Shown here one piece after another: positions 1 to 13,500 of a DNA stretch of 64,000 nt. The notes under the pieces were generated by a model, which was given only the letters and a program-made list of their open reading frames with translations, was not told the DNA's origin and ran no database searches. The translations under genes were made by a program, and so were the position numbers. Source of the DNA: Neonectria sp. B-13 (lineage: Eukaryota > Ascomycota > Sordariomycetes > Hypocreales > Nectriaceae); contig NOKP01000011.1 of assembly GCA_002682825.1 (NCBI GenBank), positions 1,426,420 to 1,490,419 of the forward strand, written 5' to 3'. Position 1 is the stretch's first letter. Each line of letters begins with the position of its first letter.

Positions 1-1833
1 CCTGAGGACGCCTGACTTGAAGCGCGGCTTTGCGCGGCTTCGTCCGGCCACCCGTCTGCAACTGTGTGGGAGTGTGCGTGGTCTTGTCGGCCGAGAGGAA
101 TGCCGACTTTGCGGGGGAACCCAATCTCCAGACCCATGACGCCGAGCTTTGACGACCAAGTTACAAGTGCGGGGAGCTCTCCTCTAAGCCCCGGGATAGA
201 GGATGCGACGGCAAAAACGGAGGACGTCGATAATTATCAACGTGTCCAGCTCTTCCATGCACCCTTGTGAGTCTTGAAGCTACGAAGTGTTAGGCTAAGA
301 AGCTGTGATTCACAGCCCACGTGGGTTGGATACACAGATGCGACTCTCGCGGACTCGACAAGTCAAAACCCCCCACGCTGGACCCAGGACACAACCCAGG
401 ACACAACCAGGAGACGAGCCAAGAGACCAGGGTCACGCCAATCAATGGTTGCGGGGTTAACGATCCGTGATTTCAAATGGAGGGGATGCCCCGTCGCACA
501 CCCAGCGATAGCTGTCAAGCTGCCTCTTTGGGACACAACAGCCCCAGCTACTCAACTGACTGCAGATTCAGGCCCAATTGTGAATATTGAGGCTGACAGG
601 CTGCGCGATTTGGAGCATTGATCAGAGGTCACATGTCCTTGCCTTGTTGTCCCCTCTCCCACCTCTCCGACTTCTCGTTTCATCCCCCGTCGGGTGTCGC
701 ATCGATACGCGAGCGCTGACCAGGCATCGACTGGACTCGAGAGTCTAGAGCGTTAGAACTCGCGGCAACGACCTAATAATAATAACGTACGGTACTTGAC
801 CCCTCAACTGCTTGTTAATTTCCTATTAAGTACTGAGTGGACGAAGCCTGGTTATGCGTGCAAGGTGAGAATGCATGGGGATTCACATGTGAAGAGGAAA
901 TGCAATCTCGACTATCTGGCAAGTTTTCTTTGCCTGGTGACAACTGGACAGTTCTAGACCAAAGTGATAACGACTACAGATAACCAGCATCTTCGCCATC
1001 ATGGCATCATCCACTCATCCACACCTCCCTAACCGTGGACTGATCAACCCACCTCACAACACCATCCCGCATCCTCTCCTATGTGCTTGTCCAAATTTGC
1101 CTAATCGGTCAATCGCCCCCATCACTTTAGGAACCGGTGGGCTCCGATGCGCACCGTACCGTTGCACCGTTGCACCGAGGCTGGGATGCAAACTCGACGA
1201 ACTTGTTGGGTGGCCCTGCAGGTCTCCCTCTAGCCTCCATCGGCTTCAGCCGTTCCCAGCAACGTCGCTCTCTGCGGCCTGCCTTAGATGGCGCATCGTG
1301 GACTATCGATAGGAAGGGATGCGTGTGCGACCAAGCGGCGACCCGGGTGGCGCGACACCGGGCATTGGAACCCAACGACTGGATATGTACCCAGCTTCGT
1401 CCCAGTTTGTTATGCACTGCAGGGATCGGAGAAAATGCCGATCTGACCATGATCAGTTACAGTGGGTGGCTTCTCAACAAAGCTGGGGTAAGGGTTACGT
1501 AGCTGCTTGGCGGCACTTGGCTTGTGTTCTCTTTCCTCAGACCTCACGATTGTTGTCTCCTGTGCACATGTGAGGCGATGCCAGTCCAACGCAAGTATGG
1601 CCGACCCCTGGTTTGGAATCGTTTCGATCTCTTCATTGGCACGTAGGTACGTTGCACAATCACTGCACAATCACAGAACAGTCAACAATCAGGTACGTTG
1701 TCATCTTACAGCGACAAAAGCTCTTTTGGTTCGTAGCATTACCATTATCTAAGCCAATCCCAATTCTAATCCTGCACGCCCGCGTGAAATGACAAATGAG
1801 AGCAGTTACCGTGTTCTCTTTCCTTTTCTTCTC
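1..1833. other. gene-free stretch at left edge
   Basis: No open frame here shows recognisable protein motifs or a consistent exon structure. The short frames present look like chance. A small AAT-type run lies near 775-785. The right end is the 3' side of the short-chain dehydrogenase gene and should hold its 3' UTR. Confidence 0.5.
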
Positions 1834-3218
<1,385 letters not shown>

Positions 3219-5911
3219 GGCTGCGGTTGTTTGTTGGAGGAGGAAAGAAGAAGAAGAGGGCTTTTCTTTCGTCTCTTAAAAGATGATGGGCAAGCTGGGG
3301 AGAAGCTTGAAACCGGAGCTTCTTGGTGGCGATATGGAGCTATCTCGAGGTGGGGGAGAGAGAGCTTGGGGGAACGGATACGGGAAGGATAGGCGCGGAG
3401 AGAAGCCAATTGCAACTGCTGACAGCTGGCAACCCAATGCAATTCGATGATTTGAGAGGAGAGGAGAGGAGAGAGAGCTGACAGGAGCATGATCGTGACG
3501 AGGGCCGCCGACTTATAACTTTTTTCTTGCTCTCGCTGTCAACGTCAACCGTCGTCGAGCAACGAACGGGCGAGCCGGCTGCACGCACACCCAGGCTGTC
3601 ACACCCCCAGTCCCATCACATCCATCCATCTCGTGGATCCCTTCCAGACGTCTTGGACCCGCATGACGCTAAGCACTCACTGTCGAGATCCGAGCTGCCG
3701 TGGGTGCATCCGTGCCGGCCGCTGGATACCGGGACACATGCGGGTGTCTATATCAGACCTTCGTTCAGTTGTTACCTCCAGGCCTCGCCTCTCCCTAGAC
3801 GACCTGACGATGTTTTCTCCTTCGGTCTACCCTGACGTCGTCGATGCAGTGAAACCTCGACGCAGGTTTTATTCTGATGCCTGGGGCGGGGCCGGTCTAA
3901 AATATGCCGATCTAGCGGCTCAACAATGCCCAGCCCAATTGACCTCGAGCGCTCCAGCTGATTACCGGCATCTCGTGCGGACGACGATGGCGTCTTGTTT
4001 TGGGGGAGGTCGATTGAGGGGAAGAGAAAAATGTCTCAAGCCATGCCTTAATCATCAAGCTATGGCTTCCATTATATTGATGCCTGAAGATGGCTTGGGA
4101 TGCGACGGGCTTGGGACGCGACGGACTTAGTGGCTAGACCTAAGAAGCTCCCCTTTCGAAAGCCCATTTTAGGGTCTCGGGAACTGAAAGCTTCCCCCCG
4201 CAGGGGCGCGACAAGGCGACAGGGAGCAGCTGTACAGGCCAAGGGGAGGGGGGACAGGGGTCTCCCTCAGTGCTGGGACAGTGGAAATTTCCAATCCCAC
4301 CACACTCTCCCACTCACACACACGTCCATTCACACGTTCTAGATGCCATCATGCTGCTGGTTGGAGCACACCTCAGCCATGTCCTCGCCCGTCTCCGGCC
4401 GAGAGCGCCTGGAACTCGGACGATCTTTCTCGCCTCCTCTCTGGCCAAGATCAGGAAGACCTGGGGGAATCACAAACCCCAGATGCACGGGGGAGGAAGC
4501 CCATCTCAGTGCAGATAGGGTCGGATCGGTGGCAACTTTGAATGGGGCTGTCAGAGCGAAGCGGAAAGATGTGCAAGTGTCCCGTCGCTGATGGCACGTG
4601 TAGTGTGCAGTGTCATTATTACTACATCATGACTCGGGCACACGTAAGAAAAGACAGCTGAACACGGCGTCTTCATGATGGCTGCAGGGGCACAGCAGAG
4701 CACACCGAAAACTCCAGAGGGGGGACATGTCGCTTGCGCTGAGTGTGCGAGATCATCATGATCACGAGGTCATTGCCGAGATGGCGAGACCACTAAGAAG
4801 AAACAAAAATGTGTCCCACGGCCGGCCATGCAACACACACACCCACTGCGGGCATGGGGGCCGCAGGATGCAAAGCACAATGCGTGTCCATGTATGGATT
4901 GCTCTACGGGGGAATCGCATCATGAGGAGCCCGTTATGGGGAGGCTCCGTGGGGTGAAGTTGAACGGTCACACCCGAGCAGTCTAGCGCAGCCCGTCGGC
5001 TTCTGAGGCTTTGAGGGGTGAAGAGGGGGAGGGGAAGGGGAAAGAGGAGACTAGGTCGGGCTGCCGATACGCGGCGTGCAGACAGTGAGAAAGCGGGAGT
5101 GGGATGGGCTTTTCAGTCTCTTCACCCAACCTGCTCAATATCAACGACACCAAACCCCCACCGAAAAATCAATGTCACGATAGTTGCTGTGAGGGTCCGC
5201 TCGCCGGGGTCCGCATGGCTCGCCGGGGGTCGGGAGTCCGGTCCATCCATGTCCTTTCTGCTCACCGCATGGGCCACCATCCCCCACGGGCAGACAGTAG
5301 CTCAGGTACGAAATACCACGTCGTACTGTGCAACTGATGATCCTCGAGTCCTCAGTGCCTCGTCGCGAGGGCTGCAGCCGCTAGCTGAACGGGACCAGCC
5401 TCCAGCCCTGAACCCCGGGAGAGAGTCCTCGTGGGACATGGAAATTTTCCATTTTCCATTTTCCACACGGGCTGGCCCTGTTGCATTGCATTTTGCTTGG
5501 CTTTTGTGTGGTGCGGCAATGGATTTGATTTGCTGAGCTAGAGCTGCCGCTGCAACTACCTACCTACTAGTAGTCTAAGTGAAGGAGGTAGTGATTCGGG
5601 ATTCTCTTTGTTGAGTTGGTTTTCTTCGGGTTCTTGCTCCTGCAACTGCCGCTCTCCGGGCAGCCAACTGCGACTATTCGTACCTCAGACCGTGTATCTA
5701 CAACCAACACTTCTCATCCCTCCCTCATCAAAGTCCATGACATATTTCCGTGACTGGTCGATGGTCACGAATCACACCGCCAGCGCCTCCTCACCTTGGC
5801 TCACCGACGATCTTTCACCTTGCCTTGACCTTGGTGGACGTCTCCATAGTCCCCCCACGCCGGACAGCTCAACGATAGGGACCTTGCTATCGTGATCTAC
5901 GTCACCTGCGT
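3219..5911. other. intergenic region, promoter of the short-chain dehydrogenase
   Basis: About 2.7 kb without a convincing gene. The first roughly 270 bases (3220-3490) are purine-rich on the plus strand, i.e. pyrimidine-rich on the coding strand of the dehydrogenase, as is usual for fungal 5' leaders. A 165-codon frame at 3633-4130 starts with GTG, shows no recognisable motif and was not accepted. Confidence 0.5.
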
Positions 5912-7360
5912 TTAGACATTGGCATACTCCTTGTTGAAAGCCCTTCCGATCACCATCCGTCTAATCTCAGATGTCCCAGCTCCGATCTCGTACAGTTTCG
6001 CGCTGCGCATGTGGTCAGTTGATTGCGTCTCCGTCACGTCTGCGCGCTCCGGACCTCCCCGTTCCCTCCGCGCCCTCCGGTTCTGTATCGGATCCCGGAT
6101 GGAGGGCCGGGAACCAGGGCCCGGGAATGAAAACAGCCTAGAAGGAAACAAAATAAAGTGGAAAACTTACTCCCGAAGCAACCGCGATGCGGGCATTTCC
6201 TCCACGTAACCCATCCCGCCCAACAGCTGGATGCAATCCAGCGCACACTCCGTAGCCCTCTCGGCGGCGTACAGGATGGCTCCCGCGCAGTCCTGCGTGC
6301 GGACGAGCCCGTTCTCGTCCACTGCCCGGGCCGTCGCGTATGTGTAGGACCGCGACGCCTGCAGCTTCGTGTACATGTCAGCCATGCGACCTTGAACGAG
6401 TTGATTGTGCGCGATGGGCTGCCCAAACTGCTTGCGCTGGTGTGCAAACGGCAGCGTAACGTCGAGCGCCGACTGCATCAGACCCAGGGGGCCAGCGCTC
6501 AGCACTAGCCGCTCCAGATCCAGACCCTCCATCAGCACCCGGACGCCGCCGTTGACCTTGCCCAGCACGTTCTCCGCCGGCACGAAGACCGAGTCGAACA
6601 TGAGCTCGCCTGTGTTGCTGCCGCGCATGCCCATCTTGTCCAGCTTGCGGGCGCAGCTGAAGCCATCCGACGTGGTCGGCACCAGGAACGCCGTGATGCC
6701 CTTGGAGCCCTTGTCCGGCTCCGTCTTCGCGTACACCACGATCAGGTCGGCGTCGGGTCCGTTGGTGATCCACATCTTGGACCCGTTGAGCACGTAGCCG
6801 CCGTCCACTGCCCGTGCCGTCGTCCTCATGCTAACCACGTCGCTGCCGGCTCCGGACTCAGACATGGCCAGCGCTCCCACCTGTGTACCCGCGATGAGGC
6901 CCGGCAGGTACTTCTGCTTCTGCTCCGGCGAGCCGTTGAGCTGCAACTGGTTGACGCAGAGCTGCGAGTGCGCCGCGTAGCTGAGGCCAATCGACCCGGA
7001 CGCCCGCGAGATCTCCTCCATGACCACGCAATGTGCCTGGTAGCCCATGCCTAGTCCACCGACGTCTTCATCTGCCGTGATGCCAAGGAAGCCCGCTTCG
7101 CCCATCTTTTGCCACATCTCATGCGGGAACGCATTGCTCTTGTCCGTGTGCGCCGCAACCTCCTCTGGGATCTCTCGGCGGGTAAACTCCTGCACTCGGT
7201 CTCGTAGCTCATCCAGATCCTCGCTCGTCGGTGCTTCAAAGCCCTTGGGGTGCTTGGATGAGTGCAGCCGGGACTGGATTGCGGGGAGGGTCACGGCGGG
7301 GCGCCATTGTCTAGCGGCGACGGGCCGTGCGAGGGCTCGTAAAGGTCGCAAGCTTGCCAT
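5912..7360 (-). CDS. ivdA: isovaleryl-CoA dehydrogenase, mitochondrial
   Basis: Two exons (7360-6171 and 6002-5912) give 426 residues, the normal length for the family. The enzyme oxidises isovaleryl-CoA to 3-methylcrotonyl-CoA in leucine degradation, using FAD and passing electrons to ETF in the mitochondrion. Visible features: an Arg-rich presequence (residues 1 to about 35); the acyl-CoA dehydrogenase signature [12 protein letters not shown] at about 163-174; helix [10 protein letters not shown] with the catalytic Glu at residue 283, the position peculiar to isovaleryl-type enzymes; and the C-terminal block [13 protein letters not shown] contributed by exon 2. The in-frame non-leader extension upstream of ATG 7360 was not used because the presequence begins there. 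It is divergently paired with the methylcrotonyl-CoA carboxylase beta gene, which acts on its product. This linkage is known in other filamentous fungi. Confidence 0.95.
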
Positions 7361-7500
7361 TGTGTCTGTAGTATCGTAGGAGTTGATGAGGAAGCAATGT
7401 GATTGTGAGAATTCAGAATGAACCTGAATGTCCGAAACCTGTGGTTGCACACAGTCATGCCGAGGACATAATGGTGGCAAGGCGACGCGGGCCGTAGAAA

Positions 7501-7512
7501 GCCGCCCTCGGC
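7501..7512. promoter_or_regulatory. Leu3/LeuB-type site, GCCG-N4-CGGC
   Basis: The 12 bases GCCGCCCTCGGC form a palindrome of everted CCG triplets with a 4-base spacer. This is the arrangement bound by the Zn2Cys6 regulator Leu3 in yeast (consensus GCCGGNNCCGGC) and its Aspergillus counterpart LeuB. It departs from the strict yeast consensus in the inner bases. Its place in the middle of a leucine-catabolic promoter makes it a credible target, by inference only. Confidence 0.45.
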
Positions 7513-7540
7513 TTGCGGCGGGCGCTTACCCCAGGTTTTA

Positions 7541-7548
7541 GACGTCAT
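7541..7548. promoter_or_regulatory. CRE-like bZIP site GACGTCAT
   Basis: An 8-base match to the ATF/CREB half-palindrome TGACGTC, read as ATGACGTC on the minus strand. It lies 122 bases before the carboxylase start and 181 before the dehydrogenase start. Sites of this length occur by chance, so the regulatory role is only suggested. Confidence 0.3.
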
Positions 7549-7669
7549 AAGCTCGGCCTTAGCAACATCCCTTGCCCGGCAAAGCCATACTTTCTCCACG
7601 AGATGCCCTCCTCGACGCAGAGATTTCCAAAGTAAACACAAGTCTGCAAGCTGTAACGACGGCTTTGGA

Positions 7670-9489
7670 ATGTCGCTCCCTCGTTCTTCTCGCCAGGCCC
7701 TGCGGCTGGGCGGCCAATTCGGCCGTCAACGCTGCCAGGGCCGCTATCAGCAAGTGCGGGCTGTAGCCAACCTCACCCCGCCTCACCAGGCCGCTGCCAT
7801 CTCGCGACTCCAGAGCAACGTCGACCCGTCGTCGGATGAGTTCAAGGAGAACGAGCGGCAGATGGGCGAGGTCATGGTCCGCATGCAGGACCTGGCGCGC
7901 AAGATCCAGCAGGGCGGGCCTGAGAAGGCCAGGCAGAAGCACATCGCCCGCAAGAAGATGCTGCCGCGGGACCGCGTTACGGCGTTGATCGATCCGGGCA
8001 CGACCTTCCTGGAGCTCTCCCAGATGGCCGGCTATGAGCTGTATCCTGAAGCAGAGGTACCCGCGGGCGGCATCATCACAGGTGTCGGTGTTGTCGAGGG
8101 CGTCACCTGTGTCATTGTCGCGAATGACAGCACCGTCAAGGGCGGCACGTACTACCCGATCACGGTCAAAAAGCACCTGCGAGCACAAACTGTTGCCCGT
8201 GAGAACAAGCTACCGTAAGCCTTTCCAGTAATTTTCTCATCATGCGGCGATATTAATGGCTTTCAGTTGCATCTACCTCGTCGACAGCGGCGGCGCCAAC
8301 CTGCCCCATCAGGCAGACGTCTTCCCTGACGAGAACCACTTTGGCCGCATATTCTACAACCAGGCCCGCATGAGCTCTGAGGGCATCCCCCAGATTGCGG
8401 TGGTTATGGGGCCCTGTACGGCCGGCGGTGCTTACGTCCCGGCCATGAGTGACGAGAACATCATCGTCCAGGAGCAAGGGCACATCTTCCTCGCTGGTCC
8501 GCCTCTCGTCAAGGCCGCAACGGGCGAAATCGTCAGCCACGAGGACCTAGGTGGCGGGAAAATGCACTCGTCCGTCTCGGGAGTGACAGACTACCTCGCC
8601 GTGGATGATGCCCATGCCGTCGTGCTGGCTCGGCGCTGCATCAGCAACCTCAACTGGCCTGCGAAGTCCCCCAACACCCAGGCGCCCAAGCCTACCTTCT
8701 CTGAGCCGCTACATAACCCTGAGGAGCTCATGGGGATTGCCTCTACGAACTTGCGGAAGCCGCTTCCCATCCGGGAGGTCATTTCGCGCATCGTCGACGG
8801 CTCCGAGTTCTCCGAGTTCAAGCACGACTTTGGCACTACGCTTGTGACGGGCTTCGCCGAGATATACGGCCACAAGGTAGGCATCATTGCCAACGACGGC
8901 ATCCTCTTCGCTTCGTCGGCGGTCAAGGGCGCACACTTCGTTGAGCTGTGCACGCAGCGCGGCATCCCGCTGGTGTTCCTGCAGAACATCGCGGGCTTCA
9001 TGGTGGGCTCGCAGTCGGAGCGCGACGGCATCGCCAAGCACGGCGCCAAGCTGGTGACTGCCGTGGCGTGCGCCGACGTGCCCAAGTTCACTGTCGTCGT
9101 GGGCGGCAGCTACGGCGCGGGCAACTACGGCATGTGCGGACGCGCGTACTCGCCGCGCTTCCTGTGGATGTGGCCCAACGCGCGGATCGGCGTCATGGGC
9201 AGCGAGCAGCTGGCTTCCGTCATGGAGACTGTTGGGCAGAAGGCCGATCCTGAACTCCAGGCGCGAATCGAGCGGGAGAGCGACGCCACGTACTCCTCGG
9301 CGAGGATATGGGTAAGTTCCGAGTTGAACTTTTGTTTGAAGAGGATATTTGCTAACTTGGACTCAGGACGATGGTATCATCCCGCCGCAGCATACAAGAC
9401 GATATCTCGGTCTTGGGCTACAGGCCGCTATGGGTGGGAGGAACGAGGTCAAGGCGGGCGATAGCAGGTTTGGTATCTTCCGGATGTGA
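7670..9489 (+). CDS. mccB: methylcrotonyl-CoA carboxylase, beta (non-biotin) subunit, mitochondrial
   Basis: Three exons (7670-8214, 8267-9311, 9367-9489) give 570 residues, typical of the family. The protein is the carboxyltransferase half of methylcrotonyl-CoA carboxylase and moves CO2 from biotin on the alpha subunit to 3-methylcrotonyl-CoA in mitochondrial leucine breakdown. The N-terminus is Arg/Gln-rich and looks like a presequence. The N-terminal crotonase-like domain includes [17 protein letters not shown] and the C-terminal domain includes [18 protein letters not shown] and [13 protein letters not shown], both characteristic acyl-CoA carboxyltransferase loops. The last exon supplies the conserved DDGIIPP...TRRYLG end. 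No alpha (biotin) subunit gene is in the window. It is transcribed away from isovaleryl-CoA dehydrogenase and presumably co-regulated with it. Confidence 0.96.
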
Positions 9490-10162
9490 TGGGTCAGAAG
9501 CCGTCGGGATACTTTCCTGGTGTAAGCTCTTTTGGTGTTGTAGATACAGCTTAGAGACTCTGGCACTCTGGAATTGCGGTTTCGTGATCCAGATGAGCAA
9601 GGCCATGCATATTACTCCATTTCAATGGGTGCCGATCTGGCAGACTTGATTCTGTTGTTGGAGGTCATGATCTTGCTGGCATCTCTTACAAAATGATGCA
9701 TGAAAGATGTGAAAGACAGACTACAACAACTTCCTCCCTGTGAATATTGTACGTGTCGATGTCTAGAGCTCTGCAATACTTTCAACTACATTCATTACTC
9801 AACCAACTATGGCGTACTCACTCGTAAGGCTGATTGATATCTGGCATTGCCGAGTTGGTGATAGACCAGAGACCAACTACGATATGTACTGGAACGAACA
9901 GAACAAAATGTGGGATACCGATGTCACCTCATCAGGAGACCTCAATGCAGGATATCAAGGGGCAGCCACAAGATGGGCTTTTGACATAAGTTCTCAATAA
10001 GGTAGGATAAGCCAGTAATTGTTTGTTGATTTGGTTGATCGCTGTCTAGACTGGCCGTGCAGCTTATAAAGGAGACAGTGAGTAGCAGAGAAAGTGAAAA
10101 GCCGTGGTTCTCTGGTAAGATATCACTAAAACAATGGAAAACAATAACATATGAGCCAGTAA
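9490..10162. other. lower-GC stretch with an orphan ORF
   Basis: Downstream of the carboxylase the DNA becomes noticeably more A+T-rich. An ATG frame at 9809-10000 encodes 63 residues (MAYSLVRLIDIW...) with protein-like composition but no known motif. Attempts to splice it to the following ORFs fail because a stop precedes every good donor. It may be the 5' part of a decayed gene that continues into 10163-10525. Confidence 0.3.
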
Positions 10163-10525
10163 ATGTCTCCTCTCAAGTTCCACATGTTCCGCCGCGACAT
10201 GATCGCCATGCGGAACAGAGTCATTGGGTTAGTTATATTATAAGCTATCTATATTGTCCACGAGAGGCATATGGGTCATACTCGGCCTTTTCGAGAGAGC
10301 TTTATCATGAATAGGCAACACATACGCGATTTGATGACTTCCGTGGCTTGGCAGGATTTTCTGCTGAAATTCACAGTGTTTAGTTTGAAGCTTGGTGCAA
10401 GCATATCTCTAGAGACCTATGAGAGGTACTCCAGAATGCACGTACAAACTGGATTTAACGACAGTTTGAATGACGTTCAAGCGAAAGAAAACATTTACCG
10501 GGCTAGTAAAGAGGGATTTCTATAA
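10163..10525 (+). CDS. hypothetical small protein, possibly the 3' part of a larger or decayed gene
   Basis: Two exons are visible. The first (10163-10227) reads MSPLKFHMFRRDMIAMRNRV and so on up to a GTTAGT donor. The second (10315-10525) begins after an ATAG acceptor and continues in frame to a stop, ending YRASKEGFL. Together they give 91 residues. The splice junction joins two protein-like frames cleanly, which argues for real or recently real coding sequence. A stop lies immediately before ATG 10163, so either this is the start or an upstream exon joins at the AG at 10175-10176, for example from a GTGAGT donor near 10079. No family is recognised; composition is basic with no signal peptide. 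It sits in lower-GC DNA unlike the flanking housekeeping genes, which fits a fast-evolving accessory gene. Confidence 0.4.
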
Positions 10526-13500
10526 TGTCTAGTATTTAACCGCATTTGCGATAATTCTTGTTCTTGTTTAGGGTAGCTTGCTTGGCGAGTTCGGCGCAGC
10601 GCAGTGATTAACTTATAGCGTAAGCGCCAATTTCATTGATAAGTAGACTCACAGGCAGTCCGGGACTGAAAGAACTGGAAGAAAATTCGTCATTACTATT
10701 GTAAGAACCGTAAGGCGCCATAAGAAGAGTGCATTTATTCCATTGAGCCTTCCAAAGTCATTGGAACAAGATCTGTAGTGTTGGACCTAATGGTTCTACC
10801 CAGGCGATCTTACCATGCAATATTTCCTTGCTGGCATGGAAAGCCCTGTTAGTAAGATGACATGTTTCTGAAAAATTGACCTGATATTAATTTCCGTAAG
10901 GACCTGTTGACATTGAAGTTAATTTTCATTGAGCAGGATGCAGGAGCGTAGTTAGCTTTTAGACAAAGCTATGTTCGCGATCCGGATCATGCCCAAGTTG
11001 TGCCTACGTGTCTGGACAGGTTGAATCGCGTATCAAGGTATACCCAGGCTTACCAAGGTTGAGCGAGCACTTGCAAGATGTCAGACAAGCAGCGACAGCC
11101 TTGAGGACTCGGATTGGGCGTGTTTGGGTCAAGCTTGGCGCAGTCTGAGACCCAGTTAGCTGCGGTAAAAAGGATCTTGACCAGCTCCGCTGCGACAGGG
11201 GGATATCGGAATGGGCCAATGAGGGAAGCGATCGACACCAGATCTCACAAGGTGAAACAGACATGGCAGGGCCGGTGTCGTAAGATGGCCACGTCGGCGC
11301 CGGTTTCTGCAGCGTGGTAATTACTACAGGACGTGTACTTCGTATGCGCAGTCTGACAACGGGCAGAGGCAATTATTCCGTTGGGAAAAGAAAAGAAAAA
11401 TGGATTGGAAATGGGCCGGCCGGGTTCAGCATCCGTCGCTTCGGAATCGGAAGCAGCGGGTTCAGGGCCCTTCATTTTAGCCGGTATATAGGATGAGCGG
11501 GTAGCTGTGCGTTTTCGTGAGGCGAGATTAAAGGTGCTGGCGGCATCGTCGGGCGTCGAGCATTGATGAGCATAGACGAGCATAGATGAGCAGTGACAAG
11601 CATTTGAAGGCGTCTAGTGCTTGGGAGAGATTGATACGGCGGCCTTGGACAAGCACAAGTCATGTCAACGGTATCGCATTGACGGCGGCCTTTTTGTTTG
11701 CCTGCCTGTCTGTCTGTCTGTCTGTCTCTGAGCTTTCCTTGTGCGGTGGCGTGGCTGAGCCGAGTTAGCGGTGGTGTTGGCAGCTGCGCCGGCGCGGAGA
11801 TGGGGCGCCGGGGCACTGTTGGTCCGGCGTTGACGAGGCGGCCGTTGGAGCTTCGCCTGCGAGTGCTAGCACGGGCGGACTGAGCGGAGGCGAGGTGAGA
11901 CCGAGGGCTGAGGTTGTTGGGAGTTGGGAGAAGCGTGTCGGTCAGCAGCGGTGGAGGGATGATGGTTGAAGGGATGGATGAGATTAGATCCAAGGTGACG
12001 ATGTGGTTTACGAAGGTGCCCAAGGCACGCATGTACAGCGGAGCGGAGGTGTCGTGCATATCGGGCAGTCGGTAGAGGGCCAGTGCACTGCAGATGGGAC
12101 CTACCTGCTTGGGCGTTCACTGTAACAGCATCATCAGTGTTAGATCAGCGGCAGGGCTATGGAACACCAGGCAATTCCCAGCACAGAGCAGAGCACTTAA
12201 TTATGACGACGGAAGACGGGAGAGAGACACGGCCAGAGAAAGGAAGGCCAGCGGCGTTCCCATTGATTCCCACTGATCAGAGCCCGTATGCAGGGGCACC
12301 CTAGTCACCCGGAGGTGGTCCTCAAATGGGAGCCCTGGATGAAGCTGCAGGCCAAGATGCGACGCTAGTGTTTCCGTTTGAGAGTTGCCCATGCCACTAA
12401 GGTGCCCAGGGGCCCTTAAGTTCTTAGAGCCTAGAGGGCTTTCATTGGCTCGTCGCTCGGGGCTTCGAGACGGGTTTGGTGGAATTTCACAGTTAGTGGC
12501 TTGCCCGCCCGCGTGGGCTGTGGGGAGCACTGCACTAACGCAAACGGCCGCGGGCTTTGTGGTTTGTCCCCCTGTCGCAAGTTCGAGTTCACAGCAAAAG
12601 CTCTTTCCCCCTCCCCCCCTTCATCTCTTGTAGGCTGTAGGGCCCGTACCACGCGCTTGGGTTTGGGACGCCAACTCTTCGTTTTCTCTGTCGGTGTGCC
12701 TGGTGCTGGCCTCTTGTCTGTCATCGGTGGATCTGCGTGGCTTTTTTCCAGCACTCTAGAAGCCTTGAACCTTGCAGCACCGCGTTGGAGCCGGGGGTCA
12801 TTGATGAATGATGGAATAGATGAAAGTGGTGATTCTCCGTACGAATATATTAACCTGGCTCCCCGGTCCGGCAGCAGCACCGAAATGGGTCCCGTTATCA
12901 ACGGAGTCAAGGTTCATCGTCCCTCGGGATACGTAGGTTCGCTTGGCATGGGATGATGCAAGGCACGAAGAGAGCCCGGGCTCATCAGTCAGGCACGGCT
13001 GTTTGTAGTTTGCCTAGTCTAGGTAATTAAGGTAGGTAGGCATTCGTGCACTCGAATTGTGAATCGCTGTTCCGTCGTGTTGTGTCCGTCCTGGGTACCG
13101 TATTGTCGTGTTGTGCCGTCGTCCTCAGCCCCGTCCGCAGCCTCACACCACACACGCTCTCTCCCTATTCGTACTCCCCTCACTTTCTCTCCCTCTCTCT
13201 CTCTCTCTTTTCCCTCCTCACCTTTCACACGCACCGTTTCGTGTGTTTCCCCCTCCCCCCCCCAAAGCCCTGCTTCGACTTGAGTTGTCGTTGCCTGCGC
13301 GCCATTCATTTCGTTCCTTTTCTTTCTCCCGCCACGTCTGCTCTGCCGTCTTGAGGACAAGGCGACTGACCGACTGCTCTTTCTACCATTCGCGACACCA
13401 ACACCACCGCCACACGAGAACCTGCCCTGACCGATAAGAAACTGCCACTGCGGAAGGAGCAAGGAACAGGCCCCAGACTCGACTCTCGTACTCACTCACT

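Larger units (their letters stand above)
7361..7669. promoter_or_regulatory. bidirectional promoter between isovaleryl-CoA dehydrogenase and carboxylase beta genes
   Basis: A 309-bp interval separates the two start codons, so both leucine-degradation genes must be controlled from here. It contains an everted CCG-N4-CGG element (7501-7512), a CRE-like GACGTCAT (7541-7548) and a CTGGGG sequence on the minus strand just before it that fits the CreA consensus SYGGRG. Shared regulation is inferred from layout; none of these sites is shown to be used. Confidence 0.7.

Noticed and set aside
7361..7480. 40-residue upstream extension of isovaleryl-CoA dehydrogenase
   Set aside because: It is in frame, but the mitochondrial presequence clearly begins at the Met encoded at 7360, and the extension lies in the shared promoter.
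11472..12059. 195-codon minus-strand frame
   Set aside because: It includes the translated TGTC microsatellite (RQTDRQ) and Arg/Pro-rich chance sequence; no splice or motif support.
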